Of a stretch of DNA of 40,490 bases, positions 10,101 through 17,904 are shown piece after piece. The notes beneath the pieces are model-generated. The model did no database searches, was not told the origin of the DNA, and saw only the letters and a program-made list of their open reading frames with translations. The translations under genes and the position numbers were made by a program. The stretch's first letter is position 1, and each line of letters starts with the position of its first letter. The DNA is from Anaerolineae bacterium (lineage in GTDB: Bacteria; Chloroflexota; Anaerolineae; JAADDB01): positions 1-40,490 of the forward strand of contig WFWT01000032.1 of assembly GCA_015490995.1 (NCBI GenBank), given 5' to 3'.

Positions 10101-12367
10101 CCTTTGGTGATCCGGCCCTCCGCATCCTGAGCTACACTGCTGAACTCAAAGCGGGCTCTCCACGTTGGGATGAACCGGCCCAGTTGGGAGACCCGTTTAC
10201 CGTGGAAATCCCGCTACGCAACGAGGGGCTGGCCCCGGCCCCCGAAACGGTCATCACCATCACACTGCCGGCCGATGTAGAGCTGGTCGGCGCGTGGCTG
10301 GACGACACACCCTTACAGCCGGAAAACTTATCTCCCCTTATCTTCCAGGTAGGTACTATCCCACCGCAGGCTGAACGGCGCCTTACACTAACTATGCGCA
10401 CCGATCCAAATACCCCACCCCCCACCGTGGACATCCCCATTGGGGTGACAATGCGCACCCGCTGGACAGAGAGCAACCTTGACGACAACAAAGTTACCTT
10501 CTCAACGCGCTTGTTACCGGCCAACATACGTTTAACCCTCGATATCAACCCGGGCGGCCCCTTCTTCCCCGGCTCCCAGGTCACATTTTCCCTCTCCTAC
10601 CAAAATACAGGTCCGGGCCGTTCCGGACCCGCCCGGTTACGTTTCCCTCTCTTCGGCTTTGTCATGCCCACTTTTACGGCGACGGATCCCCGAGTCGTTC
10701 TGGAAGATGAGGCCCCCTACACCTGGCGTTTGCCCCCGCTGGACCCCGGCGCCGGCGGCAGGATCGTGGTCCAGGCGGTAGTGCACCCAGAGCTCTCAGT
10801 GCGCCAGAGCCCGTTGCGGGTGTACGCCCAGGTGGACCCAACCTTCGTGGACCTCAATCCCGGTGATAATTTCGTACCTGAAACGGTGCTACCCGTGCTC
10901 TTCCCGGACGCATACGAAACAGACGATAGCCCTGACCAGGCAACGCCCCTTTCCATTCCCGGCATCAGTCCTCAACACACCATCCACTACCCCGGCGATG
11001 AGGACTGGTTCGTGTTCACGGCCCAGGCAGGCCAAAGCTACATCTTCTCCACGCGCGATCTCGGCCCAGGAGGCAACACCACTCTAAGCCTCTACGATGC
11101 CCAGGGACGTCTCCTCTTGAAAAATGACGATGCCGGCCCCAATCAGCGGTGGTCCCTCTTGCGCTGGCGTGCGCCTGCGGATGGCACCTATTATCTTCGG
11201 GTTACCGGATGGTCCACCCGTTACGGCTGGTCGTACACCCTTGCTGCGGGGATAGCGCGTTTCCGGTACGTACCGGCCTTTGCAGCCGGCTACGCGCAGC
11301 CCCTCCCAACGCCGACGCCCACTCCCACCTTCACCCCAACACCTACCAGAACGCCTACCCCCACACCTACACCGTCGTGGACGCCCACACCTACACCCAC
11401 CTTCACGCCGACGCCTGTGCCTGCGCCCTCAACCCCAACACCCACCCCCACGCCGACGTTAACCGCACCGGTCGAGGCCTGTGTGCCTACCCTTCTCTGG
11501 GAAGTCCCGGTGGGTCCGGGCCCGCGCGGGCTGGCTACAGACGGCCAACGCCTCTATGTAGGCCTCCAAGCCACCGGAGAGATCCGGGTTCTGGAAGCCA
11601 CCACCGGCAACTTACTCGCCCGCTGGGAAAGCCCTGGCCTCGGTGCCAACGCGGTCGTCGTGGACTCGTCACGGGTGTACCTTGTTCACCGGGATAGCAA
11701 CAACGTGGCCGTCTTTGACCGCCGGACAGGCACGCTACAGGGCCTGTGGACTACAGGCATGTTGCCCTGGGGAGCAACGTTGACTGCCGGTTATCTCCAC
11801 GTGGCCAATTACGGCTCGGGCACGGTGAGCATCTTTGATGTCCGGACAGGTGTCCATGTGCGCGACGTCGTGGTGGGCTCCAAGCCTACCTTGCTTGCCA
11901 CCCTGGGATCGACGGTGTATGTCCCTCTCGTAGAAGGGGAGCCGGTCCGCTTGAACGCCCTGGGGACAGAACGCACCTTTATCACGCGCGTCGGGGTAGG
12001 TAATGTGGGGATAACCGTCAACCCGACCACCGGTGAGGTTTACGTGAGCAAACGTGACCTGAACACCGTCGTGGTTATCGACGACAATCAGCTGCGCCCT
12101 GTCAGCTATATCTACGTGCCGGCCCGACTGGTGGGCCTAGCCCTGTCCCCTAACGGTCGCTGGCTGTACGGCATCGACCCATACACAAGCCAATTGCACA
12201 TTATCGATACCGTTCAACGCAAGTGGGTACGCGCAATCTCTCTGCCGTTACAAGGCGGTGACGAAGGTGGCCAAAATCTCCTAATAGCCAACGGGACGCT
12301 GTACCTGACCAACTACGCCGCCGGAACGCTCAGCGCCTACCGTTTACCGGCATGTGCCCTCCAGTGA
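7154..12367 (+). CDS. Secreted C25-family (gingipain-like) peptidase with PPC domain, Pro/Thr stalk and beta-propeller
   Basis: 1737 residues from ATG 7154. This start gives a clean signal peptide (MRGFRWVTPFLLMIISILTARYALA) and a GAGG four bases upstream; ATGs at 7118 and 7142 are possible. After an N-terminal propeptide/C25-associated region, the catalytic domain starts near residue 636 (DYIIIAHDETWEAAERLAQY). The candidate dyad is His861 in NYIGHATIPWW and Cys895 in LDLTCLTGFF, matching the gingipain His/Cys arrangement. CARDB-like beta domains (about 1000-1230) follow. Next are a PPC domain (about 1252-1370, DAYETDDSPDQA to GTYYLRVTGW), a Pro/Thr-rich linker (1385-1439) and a C-terminal YVTN-type beta-propeller (about 1443-1737). 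It is probably exported and acts on extracellular proteins. There is no C-terminal anchor or type IX sorting domain that I recognise. Confidence 0.88.
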   Translation: MRGFRWVTPFLLMIISILTARYALAVDVGSPTDDPVLQQTTAENAITLQIRLPTPEQELVPGPQGIVTVLRLPGFEPLWVPGKPLLPHRTVLLGIPPGVQPELEIQVQETETIALRAGIMTAPWRAPEERSDVAELEALATPLRYVGSELTFQQPAATTPLHPWSLCAMTRVCTAQRGVYPAQVAALAGTGYLRDQRFVRVAITPVQVDLRRNRLQVVRSMTLVIRWQDPPGPTVTPAEEGPFEGVLRSYIFNYEEARQWRDPQRGAATVRRSQQGAVLRGTAVDAVETYKIVVNRDGMVWVDVPTLRAAGFPVDTVDPRTIHVREGETEIAIWVVGGEDGRLDDEDAIVFYGRRTRTRYTDENVYWLWADDTPGLRMEQRFPTPGNGRAVDRFAYQAHFEEDKVYLSEVPREEGADHWYWMYYSAGRPTSRPVREIPFDAPGLIPEGTAILQPNVQATTSSFLINPDHHLRFYINDVLVGEAYWDGERAWSEPMPFDASILREEGNIFRLENVNDTGVQEDVGYLNWFRITYPRRLEAQEDTLTFTLTEEGLVTFTVEGFSSPPWLFEVTDPRMPRRVMISPQGTPADGYALNVTLSLDGQHTFWAGTAEAMVRPLRVEKDTPSAWRRPDHQADYIIIAHDETWEAAERLAQYRAQQGYRVALVNVQDIYDEFNGGVLAAEAIRDFLAYTYYEWQPPAPTFVLLVGDGTYDFKNNEGTNTPTLVPPLLKLVDPFIGETATDNRYVTLSGDDPLPDMLIGRLPATTAEEADVMVDKIIRYETNPPPGDWRMRLVFVADNPDQAGDFIELSERVITGPTPETYLPYVERIYLGETYTDVFEAREAVQNAFNRGALLFNYIGHATIPWWAAEVLLSTQTIPTLTNGDRMPIMLDLTCLTGFFHAAGFESLAEVALQTPGRGAVASWAATGLGVAHGHDYLHQGFYQALFFEDQRLLGQATLAGKMNLFVGDTGGFFLDLIDTFVTFGDPALRILSYTAELKAGSPRWDEPAQLGDPFTVEIPLRNEGLAPAPETVITITLPADVELVGAWLDDTPLQPENLSPLIFQVGTIPPQAERRLTLTMRTDPNTPPPTVDIPIGVTMRTRWTESNLDDNKVTFSTRLLPANIRLTLDINPGGPFFPGSQVTFSLSYQNTGPGRSGPARLRFPLFGFVMPTFTATDPRVVLEDEAPYTWRLPPLDPGAGGRIVVQAVVHPELSVRQSPLRVYAQVDPTFVDLNPGDNFVPETVLPVLFPDAYETDDSPDQATPLSIPGISPQHTIHYPGDEDWFVFTAQAGQSYIFSTRDLGPGGNTTLSLYDAQGRLLLKNDDAGPNQRWSLLRWRAPADGTYYLRVTGWSTRYGWSYTLAAGIARFRYVPAFAAGYAQPLPTPTPTPTFTPTPTRTPTPTPTPSWTPTPTPTFTPTPVPAPSTPTPTPTPTLTAPVEACVPTLLWEVPVGPGPRGLATDGQRLYVGLQATGEIRVLEATTGNLLARWESPGLGANAVVVDSSRVYLVHRDSNNVAVFDRRTGTLQGLWTTGMLPWGATLTAGYLHVANYGSGTVSIFDVRTGVHVRDVVVGSKPTLLATLGSTVYVPLVEGEPVRLNALGTERTFITRVGVGNVGITVNPTTGEVYVSKRDLNTVVVIDDNQLRPVSYIYVPARLVGLALSPNGRWLYGIDPYTSQLHIIDTVQRKWVRAISLPLQGGDEGGQNLLIANGTLYLTNYAAGTLSAYRLPACALQ
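11306..11470 (+). repeat. Low-complexity PT-repeat coding stretch
   Basis: Imperfect hexanucleotide-like repeats (variants of ACGCCC and ACACCT) encode a run of alternating Pro-Thr with Phe, Trp, Ser and Arg interruptions, about 55 residues. It links the PPC domain to the propeller and is probably an extended, glycosylated stalk. Confidence 0.85.
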
Positions 12368-12404
12368 CCTGCCGAGACAACCACCCTCCCTCCTTGCTTG
12401 CCCG

Positions 12405-12421
12405 GGAAGGCACTTCCTTTT
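12405..12421 (+). terminator. Weak intrinsic terminator after the C25 peptidase gene
   Basis: GGAAG, loop GCA, CTTCC, followed by TTTT. The stem is short (5-6 bp), so this is tentative. Confidence 0.35.
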
Positions 12422-12490
12422 CCCTCGCCTGTAAGGGGCAAACGGCCGGAGCCGCTCCCGAATCCCCTGAAAAATAGCACTGATGGCCTA

Positions 12491-12519
12491 TAGCCAAAGC
12501 ATTAAGGGGCTGCTACACT
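12491..12519 (+). promoter_or_regulatory. Possible promoter of the IS630-type HTH gene
   Basis: TAGCCA (12491-12496), a 17-base spacer and TACACT (12514-12519). The -35 match is poor. A hairpin (GATTCCG 12534-12540 with CGGAATC 12555-12561, nested CCA/TGG) would be in the leader. Confidence 0.3.
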
Positions 12520-12655
12520 CAAAAATGGAGCGAGATTCCGGTCCACACTTTGGTCGGAATCCGAAGCTGCCGGGGAAATCGCGGGGAGATAAAAGCCCGT
12601 CTTCCGCGGTGCGGTGGCTTGTAATCAAGATTCTGGAACACATGGAGGGTAACCC

Positions 12656-13129
12656 ATGCCGAAGATTATCTTTGCGAGGCCGCTTTTGCCGGACGAACGA
12701 CGGGAACTCGTGCGCATGGCCGAAGGCGGCGATCCTGAACTGGCTCAACGGGCACGGGTGATTCTGCTTTCGGCAGAAGAACGCTACCGAGTCCCGGAGA
12801 TTGCCCAAATGGTGGGGTTAGGTGCGGATAAAGTGCGCAAGTGGATTCACCGGTTTAACCAGTACGGCATCAACGGCCTGCAGAAACGGGGCACGAAACC
12901 TGGGCCGCCCCCGAAATTTCGGGGGGATGTGAGAAAGAAGATCGTCTCCATCGCCCGTACCCCACCACGTCACCTGGGCCTCCTGTTCAGTACCTGGACG
13001 CTACACAACCTGCAACAATATCTCATGGATCAGGGCATTGTAGATCACATCAGTCACGAAACGTTGCGTAAGATCTTGCGTGAGGAAGGTGTGGACTGGC
13101 GTCGTTCCTTTATTACCCCCTGGCAGTAA
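12656..13129 (+). CDS. Stand-alone IS630-type helix-turn-helix protein (transposase N-terminal half)
   Basis: 157 residues, with GGAGG eight bases before the ATG. The first part (LLPDERRELVRMAEGGDPELAQRARVILLSAEERYRVPEIAQMVGLGADKVRKWIHRF) is the homeodomain-like HTH found at the N-terminus of IS630/Tc1-mariner transposases. The second (GLQKRGTKPGPPPKF and PPRHLGLLFSTWTLHNLQQYL) is the second DNA-binding module, and SHETLRKILREEGVDWRR is the segment that normally precedes the DDE domain. The frame then stops at ITPWQ. No DDE catalytic domain follows in any frame and no terminal repeats were recognised. It could be an IS remnant or a domesticated DNA-binding protein; the good ribosome site and intact reading frame favour expression. 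Confidence 0.8.
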   Translation: MPKIIFARPLLPDERRELVRMAEGGDPELAQRARVILLSAEERYRVPEIAQMVGLGADKVRKWIHRFNQYGINGLQKRGTKPGPPPKFRGDVRKKIVSIARTPPRHLGLLFSTWTLHNLQQYLMDQGIVDHISHETLRKILREEGVDWRRSFITPWQ

Positions 13130-13221
13130 CAGAGCACGCTCTACTCCTCATCGGTAAGTTCACACCCCCCACTTTTCCCCCCCACCTCTCTGTTTCACCT
13201 GAAGCGTCTCCATAACACACC

Positions 13222-13245
13222 ATCCCATTTATGATCCCATTTATG
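13222..13245 (+). repeat. 12-bp perfect tandem duplication in the lspA upstream region
   Basis: ATCCCATTTATG is present twice head to tail, in non-coding sequence just upstream of the candidate lspA promoter. Confidence 0.8.
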
Positions 13246-13264
13246 ACGACACATGGCATGGGGT

Positions 13265-13292
13265 TTGGCCTCTCGTCCACCCTACGTATAAT
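13265..13292 (+). promoter_or_regulatory. Promoter for lspA-rluD
   Basis: TTGGCC (13265-13270), a 16-base spacer and a consensus TATAAT (13287-13292), about 90 bases ahead of lspA. Confidence 0.55.
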
Positions 13293-13381
13293 CTGGCAGG
13301 AGCACGTGTACATCGCGCGTTGCACCGACACAGGTACACCATCGCGACGAACACGAATCAACGTTCACGGGAGGAATGTGG

Positions 13382-13921
13382 GTGCGGACAGAGCAGGTGA
13401 TTCTACTTCGGGTGACGTTGATAGCTGCGCTAGTGTGGGCCATCGATCAGGCGATTAAAGCCTGGGTGCGCACGAACATCCCCCTCTACGGTGCTATATA
13501 TCCTATTCCGCAAGCCGCAGGTTTTTTCCGCCTTACACACCTGACCAACTCAGGGGTCGCTTTTGGCCTGTTACAGGGCGTTGAGATAGTGGATGTGCTT
13601 GTCGTTGGCGTGCTCATCGCCGCCATTGTTTTCTACGTGCGTCACCTGCCGTGGCGTCACCCGCTGGTGCAGTGCGCTGCCGGCATCCAGTTGGGAGGCG
13701 CTCTGGGCAACATCACAGACCGAATAGTGCGGGGATACGTTACCGACTACCTGGACTTCTTCATTCGACTTGGAAATCGCGAACTCCACTACCCGTCCTT
13801 TAACCTAGCGGACACAGCCATTGTCACCGGTGTCATCTTGCTCTTGTGGGCACTACGACAACAGGAACCCTCTGTACAGCACCCTTCCTCGGAAACACCG
13901 TTTTCCGATACCTTGCCTTAA
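13382..13921 (+). CDS. lspA: Lipoprotein signal peptidase (signal peptidase II)
   Basis: 179 residues with four transmembrane helices. This membrane aspartic protease removes signal peptides from diacylglyceryl-modified prolipoproteins. Conserved boxes are visible: AIDQAIKAWV, TNSGVAFG, GGALGNITDR, GYVTDYLDF and PSFNLADTAI. By alignment with family signatures the catalytic pair is Asp123 (VTDY) and Asp145 (NLAD). Start choice: GGAGG (13370-13374) is 7 bases before GTG 13382 but only one base before ATG 13376, so GTG is preferred. rluD follows 52 bases later, a common lspA-rluD pairing. The copper-chaperone lipoprotein downstream is a likely local substrate. Confidence 0.94.
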   Translation: MRTEQVILLRVTLIAALVWAIDQAIKAWVRTNIPLYGAIYPIPQAAGFFRLTHLTNSGVAFGLLQGVEIVDVLVVGVLIAAIVFYVRHLPWRHPLVQCAAGIQLGGALGNITDRIVRGYVTDYLDFFIRLGNRELHYPSFNLADTAIVTGVILLLWALRQQEPSVQHPSSETPFSDTLP

Positions 13922-13973
13922 TACCTGACAATATGTCAACGGATGTGAATTTCTCCGTCAATCCAAGTGAGGT

Positions 13974-14948
13974 GTGAACGCTTCCATGGACTGGCAGAAC
14001 TGGCCGGAAGAACCTGAGCCAACGGTTGAAACCACCCTACGCTTCACCGACATCACACCCGGCGAGCGCCTCGATAAATGGCTCACACATCAACTCCCGG
14101 ACCGCTCCCGCACGGAGATTCAGCGCTGGATTAAAGAAGGTCGGGTACGGGTAAACGGACGGGAAAGCAAGCCCGGCTACAAACTGGAACCCGGAGACGT
14201 CGTAGAAGTGGACATCCCCACTCCCACCCCATACCTTAAGGTTGCCCCGGAACCCATCCCTATTACCATTCTCTACGAGGACGAAGATCTCCTCGTCATC
14301 GATAAACCTGCCGGTATGGTTGTCCACCCTGCGCCCGGCCATACCAGCGGCACCCTTGTCAACGCCCTGCTCTATCACTGCCCCGACCTCCAGGGCATCG
14401 GCGGCGTAGAACGTCCCGGCATCGTTCACCGGCTGGACAAGGACACTTCCGGCCTTATCCTGGTGGCCAAAAACGACCGAACACACCGCGAATTGCAACG
14501 TCAATTCCAGGAACGCGTGGTGGAAAAGGCTTACATCGCCCTGGTGGAAGGGGAACTCCAGCCCCCATTGGGCCGCATTGAGGCCCCCATCGGGCGAGAT
14601 AAACGCCATCGCAAACGCATGATGGTCACACCGGAGGGACGGGAAGCCATTACCGAGTACAAGGTACTCCGACACTATCCAGAATATACCTTGGTGGAGG
14701 TCCGTCCTCTTACGGGACGCACCCATCAAATTCGCGTGCACTTTGCGTTTATTGGCTACCCGCTGGCAGGGGACACCGTCTATGGCCGCCGCAAACAACG
14801 CCTGAAACCCTGGCTCCGACGCCACTTCCTTCACGCTCATCGTCTGTCCTTTATCCTGCCGCGGACGGGTGAACGCGTCACCTTTACCTCCCCTTTGCCC
14901 CGCGACCTGGAAGCGGTGCTCCAGCGTTTGGAATCCATCTCAGGCTAA
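13974..14948 (+). CDS. rluD: 23S rRNA pseudouridine synthase, RluA/RluD family
   Basis: 324 residues. An N-terminal S4 RNA-binding domain (about 30-90, ERLDKWLTHQLPDRSRTEIQ, IKEGRVRVNG) is followed by the catalytic domain with VIDKPAGMVVHP and HRLDKDTSGL, in which Asp155 is the catalytic aspartate. The downstream motif GRTHQIRVHF is also conserved. It isomerises specific uridines of large-subunit rRNA (helix 69 in RluD). Start: GTG 13974 or ATG 13986; neither has ideal spacing to the GTGAGG just upstream. It belongs to the lspA operon by position. The exact member (RluD rather than RluA or RluC) is inferred from the S4 domain and operon context. Confidence 0.92.
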   Translation: MNASMDWQNWPEEPEPTVETTLRFTDITPGERLDKWLTHQLPDRSRTEIQRWIKEGRVRVNGRESKPGYKLEPGDVVEVDIPTPTPYLKVAPEPIPITILYEDEDLLVIDKPAGMVVHPAPGHTSGTLVNALLYHCPDLQGIGGVERPGIVHRLDKDTSGLILVAKNDRTHRELQRQFQERVVEKAYIALVEGELQPPLGRIEAPIGRDKRHRKRMMVTPEGREAITEYKVLRHYPEYTLVEVRPLTGRTHQIRVHFAFIGYPLAGDTVYGRRKQRLKPWLRRHFLHAHRLSFILPRTGERVTFTSPLPRDLEAVLQRLESISG

Positions 14949-15101
14949 GGGCAAGGGTGCGTAAAAGCGGGCGCCATGTTCGCTCGGAAGGGGAGCTGCG
15001 GGGTACACTTGGACAAAACTTCAGGCGCGGCCCTTTGCTTCGGGTGAAACCCGGCCTTCTCAACACAAACCATTCTTTTTCTCTAACTCGGAGGCAACAC
15101 C

Positions 15102-15557
15102 ATGAGAGCCCAAAAAGGATATCTTCTTCTCATCGCGATCGGTATCCTCCTCGTCGTCAGCGGGTGTCAACGCCGTCCTTCCGGACCTCAGTTACGGGTG
15201 GAAGACGCATGGGCTCGGCCGGCAGAAATGGGAACAATGGCCGGTAAAAGCATGACCGCAGTTTACTTCACCGTTGTCAACGAGGGTAACGAGGCCGATC
15301 GGCTGGTGCGAGTGGAGAGTGACATCGCGGCGACGGCAGAAATTCACCAGACGACTTTCGAAGACAACATCGCCCGCATGAAACCTGTCCGAGAAGGCGT
15401 CCGTATCCCTGCCGCAGGACAGGCAACGTTCAGCCCAGGGGGCTATCACGTGATGTTGGTCGGTCTGCGACAACCGTTGCGCTCCGGCGACCGGTTTACC
15501 TTGACTCTGTACTTCGAAAAGAGCCCCCCTATAACGGTGGAGGTGGACGTGCGCTAA
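15102..15557 (+). CDS. PCu(A)C-type periplasmic/extracellular copper chaperone lipoprotein
   Basis: 151 residues. The signal sequence ends in a lipobox LVVSGC, with Cys22 as the lipidated residue. The DUF461 (PCuAC) domain starts at LRVEDAWARP. Its copper-binding pattern is seen as His82, Met93, His116 and Met118 (HQTTFEDNIARM, then GGYHVM). Family members bind Cu(I) and help load the CuA centre of cytochrome oxidase. GGAGG is 7 bases before the ATG. No oxidase or other copper gene is adjacent in this window, so the partner is unknown. An upstream CGGGT-GAA-ACCCG hairpin (15041-15053) is in the leader region. Confidence 0.92.
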   Translation: MRAQKGYLLLIAIGILLVVSGCQRRPSGPQLRVEDAWARPAEMGTMAGKSMTAVYFTVVNEGNEADRLVRVESDIAATAEIHQTTFEDNIARMKPVREGVRIPAAGQATFSPGGYHVMLVGLRQPLRSGDRFTLTLYFEKSPPITVEVDVR

Positions 15558-15687
15558 ACCAAACGGCCGTTCCGACCTCCATCGACCGGTGTCGCGAGGC
15601 ATCGATATTTCTGCCTCATCTCGCATTTGCGCTACAATGCCCGGAGTAACACGCTAATCCCAAATCCCAAGCGCGGCGGTCGAACCG

Positions 15688-16497
15688 ATGTTGCCCCGAG
15701 TTCCATCCATACCGATGCATGTGCTGGCCGAAGGAGCGGAGGAACTGGGTTTCTCCCTGAGTGAGCTACAGGTCCAGCAGTTCACCCTGTTCTATCACCT
15801 GCTGGTTACCTGGAACCAACGCTTGAACCTCACAACCATTACCCAATTGGAGGACGTGCAACGTAAACACTTTCTGGACTCCCTAGCGCCGCTGCCGGTG
15901 CTGGCAGAAGAGGTGGCGCGGGTGGCCGCGGAACAGGGAACCAGTCCGGTTACGACACCGCTGAACTACCTATTGCACCTGTCCTGGCGAGCCATCGACG
16001 TGGGCACCGGCGCAGGACTGCCTGGATTAGCGGTAAAAATTGTGTGGCCCTCCCTGCGCTTAACCCTTCTGGACAGTACCCTGAAAAAGGTGCGTTTCGT
16101 CAACGAAGCTATTCGACGCTTACGCCTCGGCCAAGCCCTGGCCATTCATGGACGGGCCGAAACATTGGGACAGGATCCCGCCTTTCGTGAACAATTTGAT
16201 CTTGTGTTAGCCCGGGGCTTAGCTCGGTTGCACACGCTGGCGGAGTACACGTTGCCCTTCGCCAAAGTGGGAGGCTGGGTTCTCGCGTATAAAGGTCCCC
16301 AGGCTCCGGAGGAGTTGCGGGAGGCTTTCCGGGCCATCGAAACGCTGGGTGGGTTTGTGGAAAGGGCGGCCCCCATTGTTGTACCCGGTCTGGCTGAAGG
16401 ACGTTTTGCCATCCTGATCCGTAAAGTTGAGCCCACCCCTCCCACCTATCCCCGTCCGCGAGGTAAAGCGCGCAAACGACCGTTGATCGGCGCATAA
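15688..16497 (+). CDS. rsmG: 16S rRNA (guanine527-N7)-methyltransferase
   Basis: 269 residues, longer than the usual 210-240. RsmG methylates G527 in the 530 loop of 16S rRNA using SAM. Signatures: WNQRLNLTTI, KHFLDSLAP, the SAM motif AIDVGTGAGLPGLAVKI, and FDLVLARGLARL with AYKGP. The extra length is partly an insertion of about 29 residues (about 73-101) between the DSL box and the SAM motif, and partly a basic C-terminal tail (RPRGKARKRPL). A TACAAT at 15633-15638 may be its -10 element. No clear Shine-Dalgarno precedes ATG 15688; later in-frame starts such as ATG 15715 are possible. Confidence 0.93.
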   Translation: MLPRVPSIPMHVLAEGAEELGFSLSELQVQQFTLFYHLLVTWNQRLNLTTITQLEDVQRKHFLDSLAPLPVLAEEVARVAAEQGTSPVTTPLNYLLHLSWRAIDVGTGAGLPGLAVKIVWPSLRLTLLDSTLKKVRFVNEAIRRLRLGQALAIHGRAETLGQDPAFREQFDLVLARGLARLHTLAEYTLPFAKVGGWVLAYKGPQAPEELREAFRAIETLGGFVERAAPIVVPGLAEGRFAILIRKVEPTPPTYPRPRGKARKRPLIGA

Positions 16498-16516
16498 ATC
16501 CGGCGTCCTGAGACCT

Positions 16517-17749
16517 GTGTACTTACAACATCTTTCGCTCAAAAACTTTCGCAACTACTTGCGCCTGGAACTCTCCCTGTCCGCGGGCATAACCGTCCTC
16601 CAGGGGGACAACGCCCAGGGCAAGACCAACTTGCTGGAGGCCATTGTCTTCCTGGCCACCAGTAAATCTTTGCGCGCCCACAGCGATCGCGAACTGATTC
16701 ACTGGTTGGCCCACGAACGGGAGGCGATTCCCTTCGCGGAAGTGAGCGGGGAGATACAACACAATGGAGATGTGACGCGCTTGCGCCTGGTGCTCACCCA
16801 ACAACAGCGCGCCAACGCGCAGCCCAGCATCCGCAAGACGGTTGCCATCAACGGCGTACGGAAACGCGTGCTGGACCTTCTCGGCATTCTGCCGGTGGTC
16901 ATCTTTATGCCGGAGGATGTCCTCTTAATCGCCGGCTCACCTTCCTTACGTCGTCGCTACCTGAACATCCTCCTGTGCCAGATCGACCGGGAGTACTGTC
17001 GCCACCTGGAAGCGTACAACAAAGTGCTTGTGCGTCGTAACGCTCAACTGCGGGACCTTCAGGGACGTCAGCCCGACCCTCACCTGCTGGCGTACTGGGA
17101 TGAAGCTCTCATCAACCACGGCGCTTATCTCTTGCACAAGCGTCAGGCCGTCCTCAGCCGGCTGGATGAGCTGGCCCGCGCCCATCACACCACACTGGCC
17201 CCTCAACAGGGTCGCCTGCGGGTCGTTTACAGACCAGCGCTTCCCATCGAGAACACCCCTGCAGCCGAAGCACACCAATTATCCCTCCCCCTCCCACAGG
17301 AGCTCGCCCATCCTCCTCACCCCGTCTGGTCGGTGGAGCAGTGGCGCGCGCTGTTCACCACCGCCCTTGAGAATGCCCGCAAGGAGGAATTATCCGCCGG
17401 GGTTACCCTTCTCGGCCCCCACCGAGACGATGTCATGTTCCTCCTGGACGGGCAAGACGTTCGGTTGTATGGCTCTCGCGGCCAACAGCGGACCGTCGCC
17501 TTGGCTTTGAAGTTGGCCGAAGTTCAGGTCATCACTGAAGCTTTGAACACATCCCCCATCCTGCTGCTGGATGACGTCATGTCAGAGCTCGATGCCCAAC
17601 GCCGTCACCGGGTGCTGGACCTCGTCGCTCAGGTGCCACAGGCGATATTAACCACTACCGATTGGGCCGACTTCACGCCCGAATTCCTTGCCCAAGCTCA
17701 ATGCCTGGAAGTGCACGACGGCGTCCTGAGGCCCGTAACCCCTGTGTAA
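16517..17749 (+). CDS. recF: DNA replication/repair protein RecF
   Basis: 410 residues from GTG 16517. RecF is an SMC-like ATPase that helps load RecA at single-strand gaps. The sequence starts YLQHLSLKNFRNY, with Walker A GDNAQGKTN at 30-38. The ABC signature is YGSRGQQRTVALALKLAE and Walker B plus D-loop is PILLLDDVMSELDAQRR. A segment of about 25 residues rich in Pro and Leu near residues 250-275 looks like a lineage-specific insert. recF lies away from dnaA/dnaN, directly after rsmG (19-base gap), so the two may be co-transcribed. Confidence 0.95.
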   Translation: MYLQHLSLKNFRNYLRLELSLSAGITVLQGDNAQGKTNLLEAIVFLATSKSLRAHSDRELIHWLAHEREAIPFAEVSGEIQHNGDVTRLRLVLTQQQRANAQPSIRKTVAINGVRKRVLDLLGILPVVIFMPEDVLLIAGSPSLRRRYLNILLCQIDREYCRHLEAYNKVLVRRNAQLRDLQGRQPDPHLLAYWDEALINHGAYLLHKRQAVLSRLDELARAHHTTLAPQQGRLRVVYRPALPIENTPAAEAHQLSLPLPQELAHPPHPVWSVEQWRALFTTALENARKEELSAGVTLLGPHRDDVMFLLDGQDVRLYGSRGQQRTVALALKLAEVQVITEALNTSPILLLDDVMSELDAQRRHRVLDLVAQVPQAILTTTDWADFTPEFLAQAQCLEVHDGVLRPVTPV

Positions 17750-17816
17750 GCACGCTGTGCGTGCAGCTGCTTGACGTTCCCCGAAAGATGACGGAGTCAC
17801 ATTCATTGTGGCAAGA

Positions 17817-17896
17817 TCTCCTTTCAGACCCGCCCCTGCGGGTCTGCTATTGCTTGCCCGGGGAGAACACCCCAACACATCCTGTGAGCAAGGAGA
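17817..17896 (+). promoter_or_regulatory. Foldable leader of the queuosine-precursor transporter gene (anti-SD plus hairpins)
   Basis: TCTCCTT (17817-17823) is the exact complement of AAGGAGA (17890-17896), the ribosome site of the next gene. Between them lie a perfect 8-bp hairpin, AGACCCGC/GCGGGTCT (17826-17845, loop CCCT), and a small GGGG/CCCC hairpin (about 17860-17873). It could switch translation on and off. It does not match the preQ1-I or preQ1-II consensus that I know. Confidence 0.4.
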
Positions 17897-17904
17897 AGGC
17901 TATA

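Noticed and set aside
11306-11470. CRISPR-like or minisatellite repeat
   Set aside because: The repeat is in frame within a protein and encodes a Pro/Thr stalk; there are no spacers.
12483-13375. Complete IS630 element
   Set aside because: No DDE domain and no terminal inverted repeats flanked by TA were recognised.
14037-14840. Open frame of 267 codons antisense to rluD
   Set aside because: It is a shadow of rluD without a recognisable domain.
17851-17896. preQ1-I or preQ1-II riboswitch in the transporter leader
   Set aside because: The conserved A-rich pseudoknot strand of class I and the class II layout are not seen. Only a general anti-Shine-Dalgarno pairing is supported.
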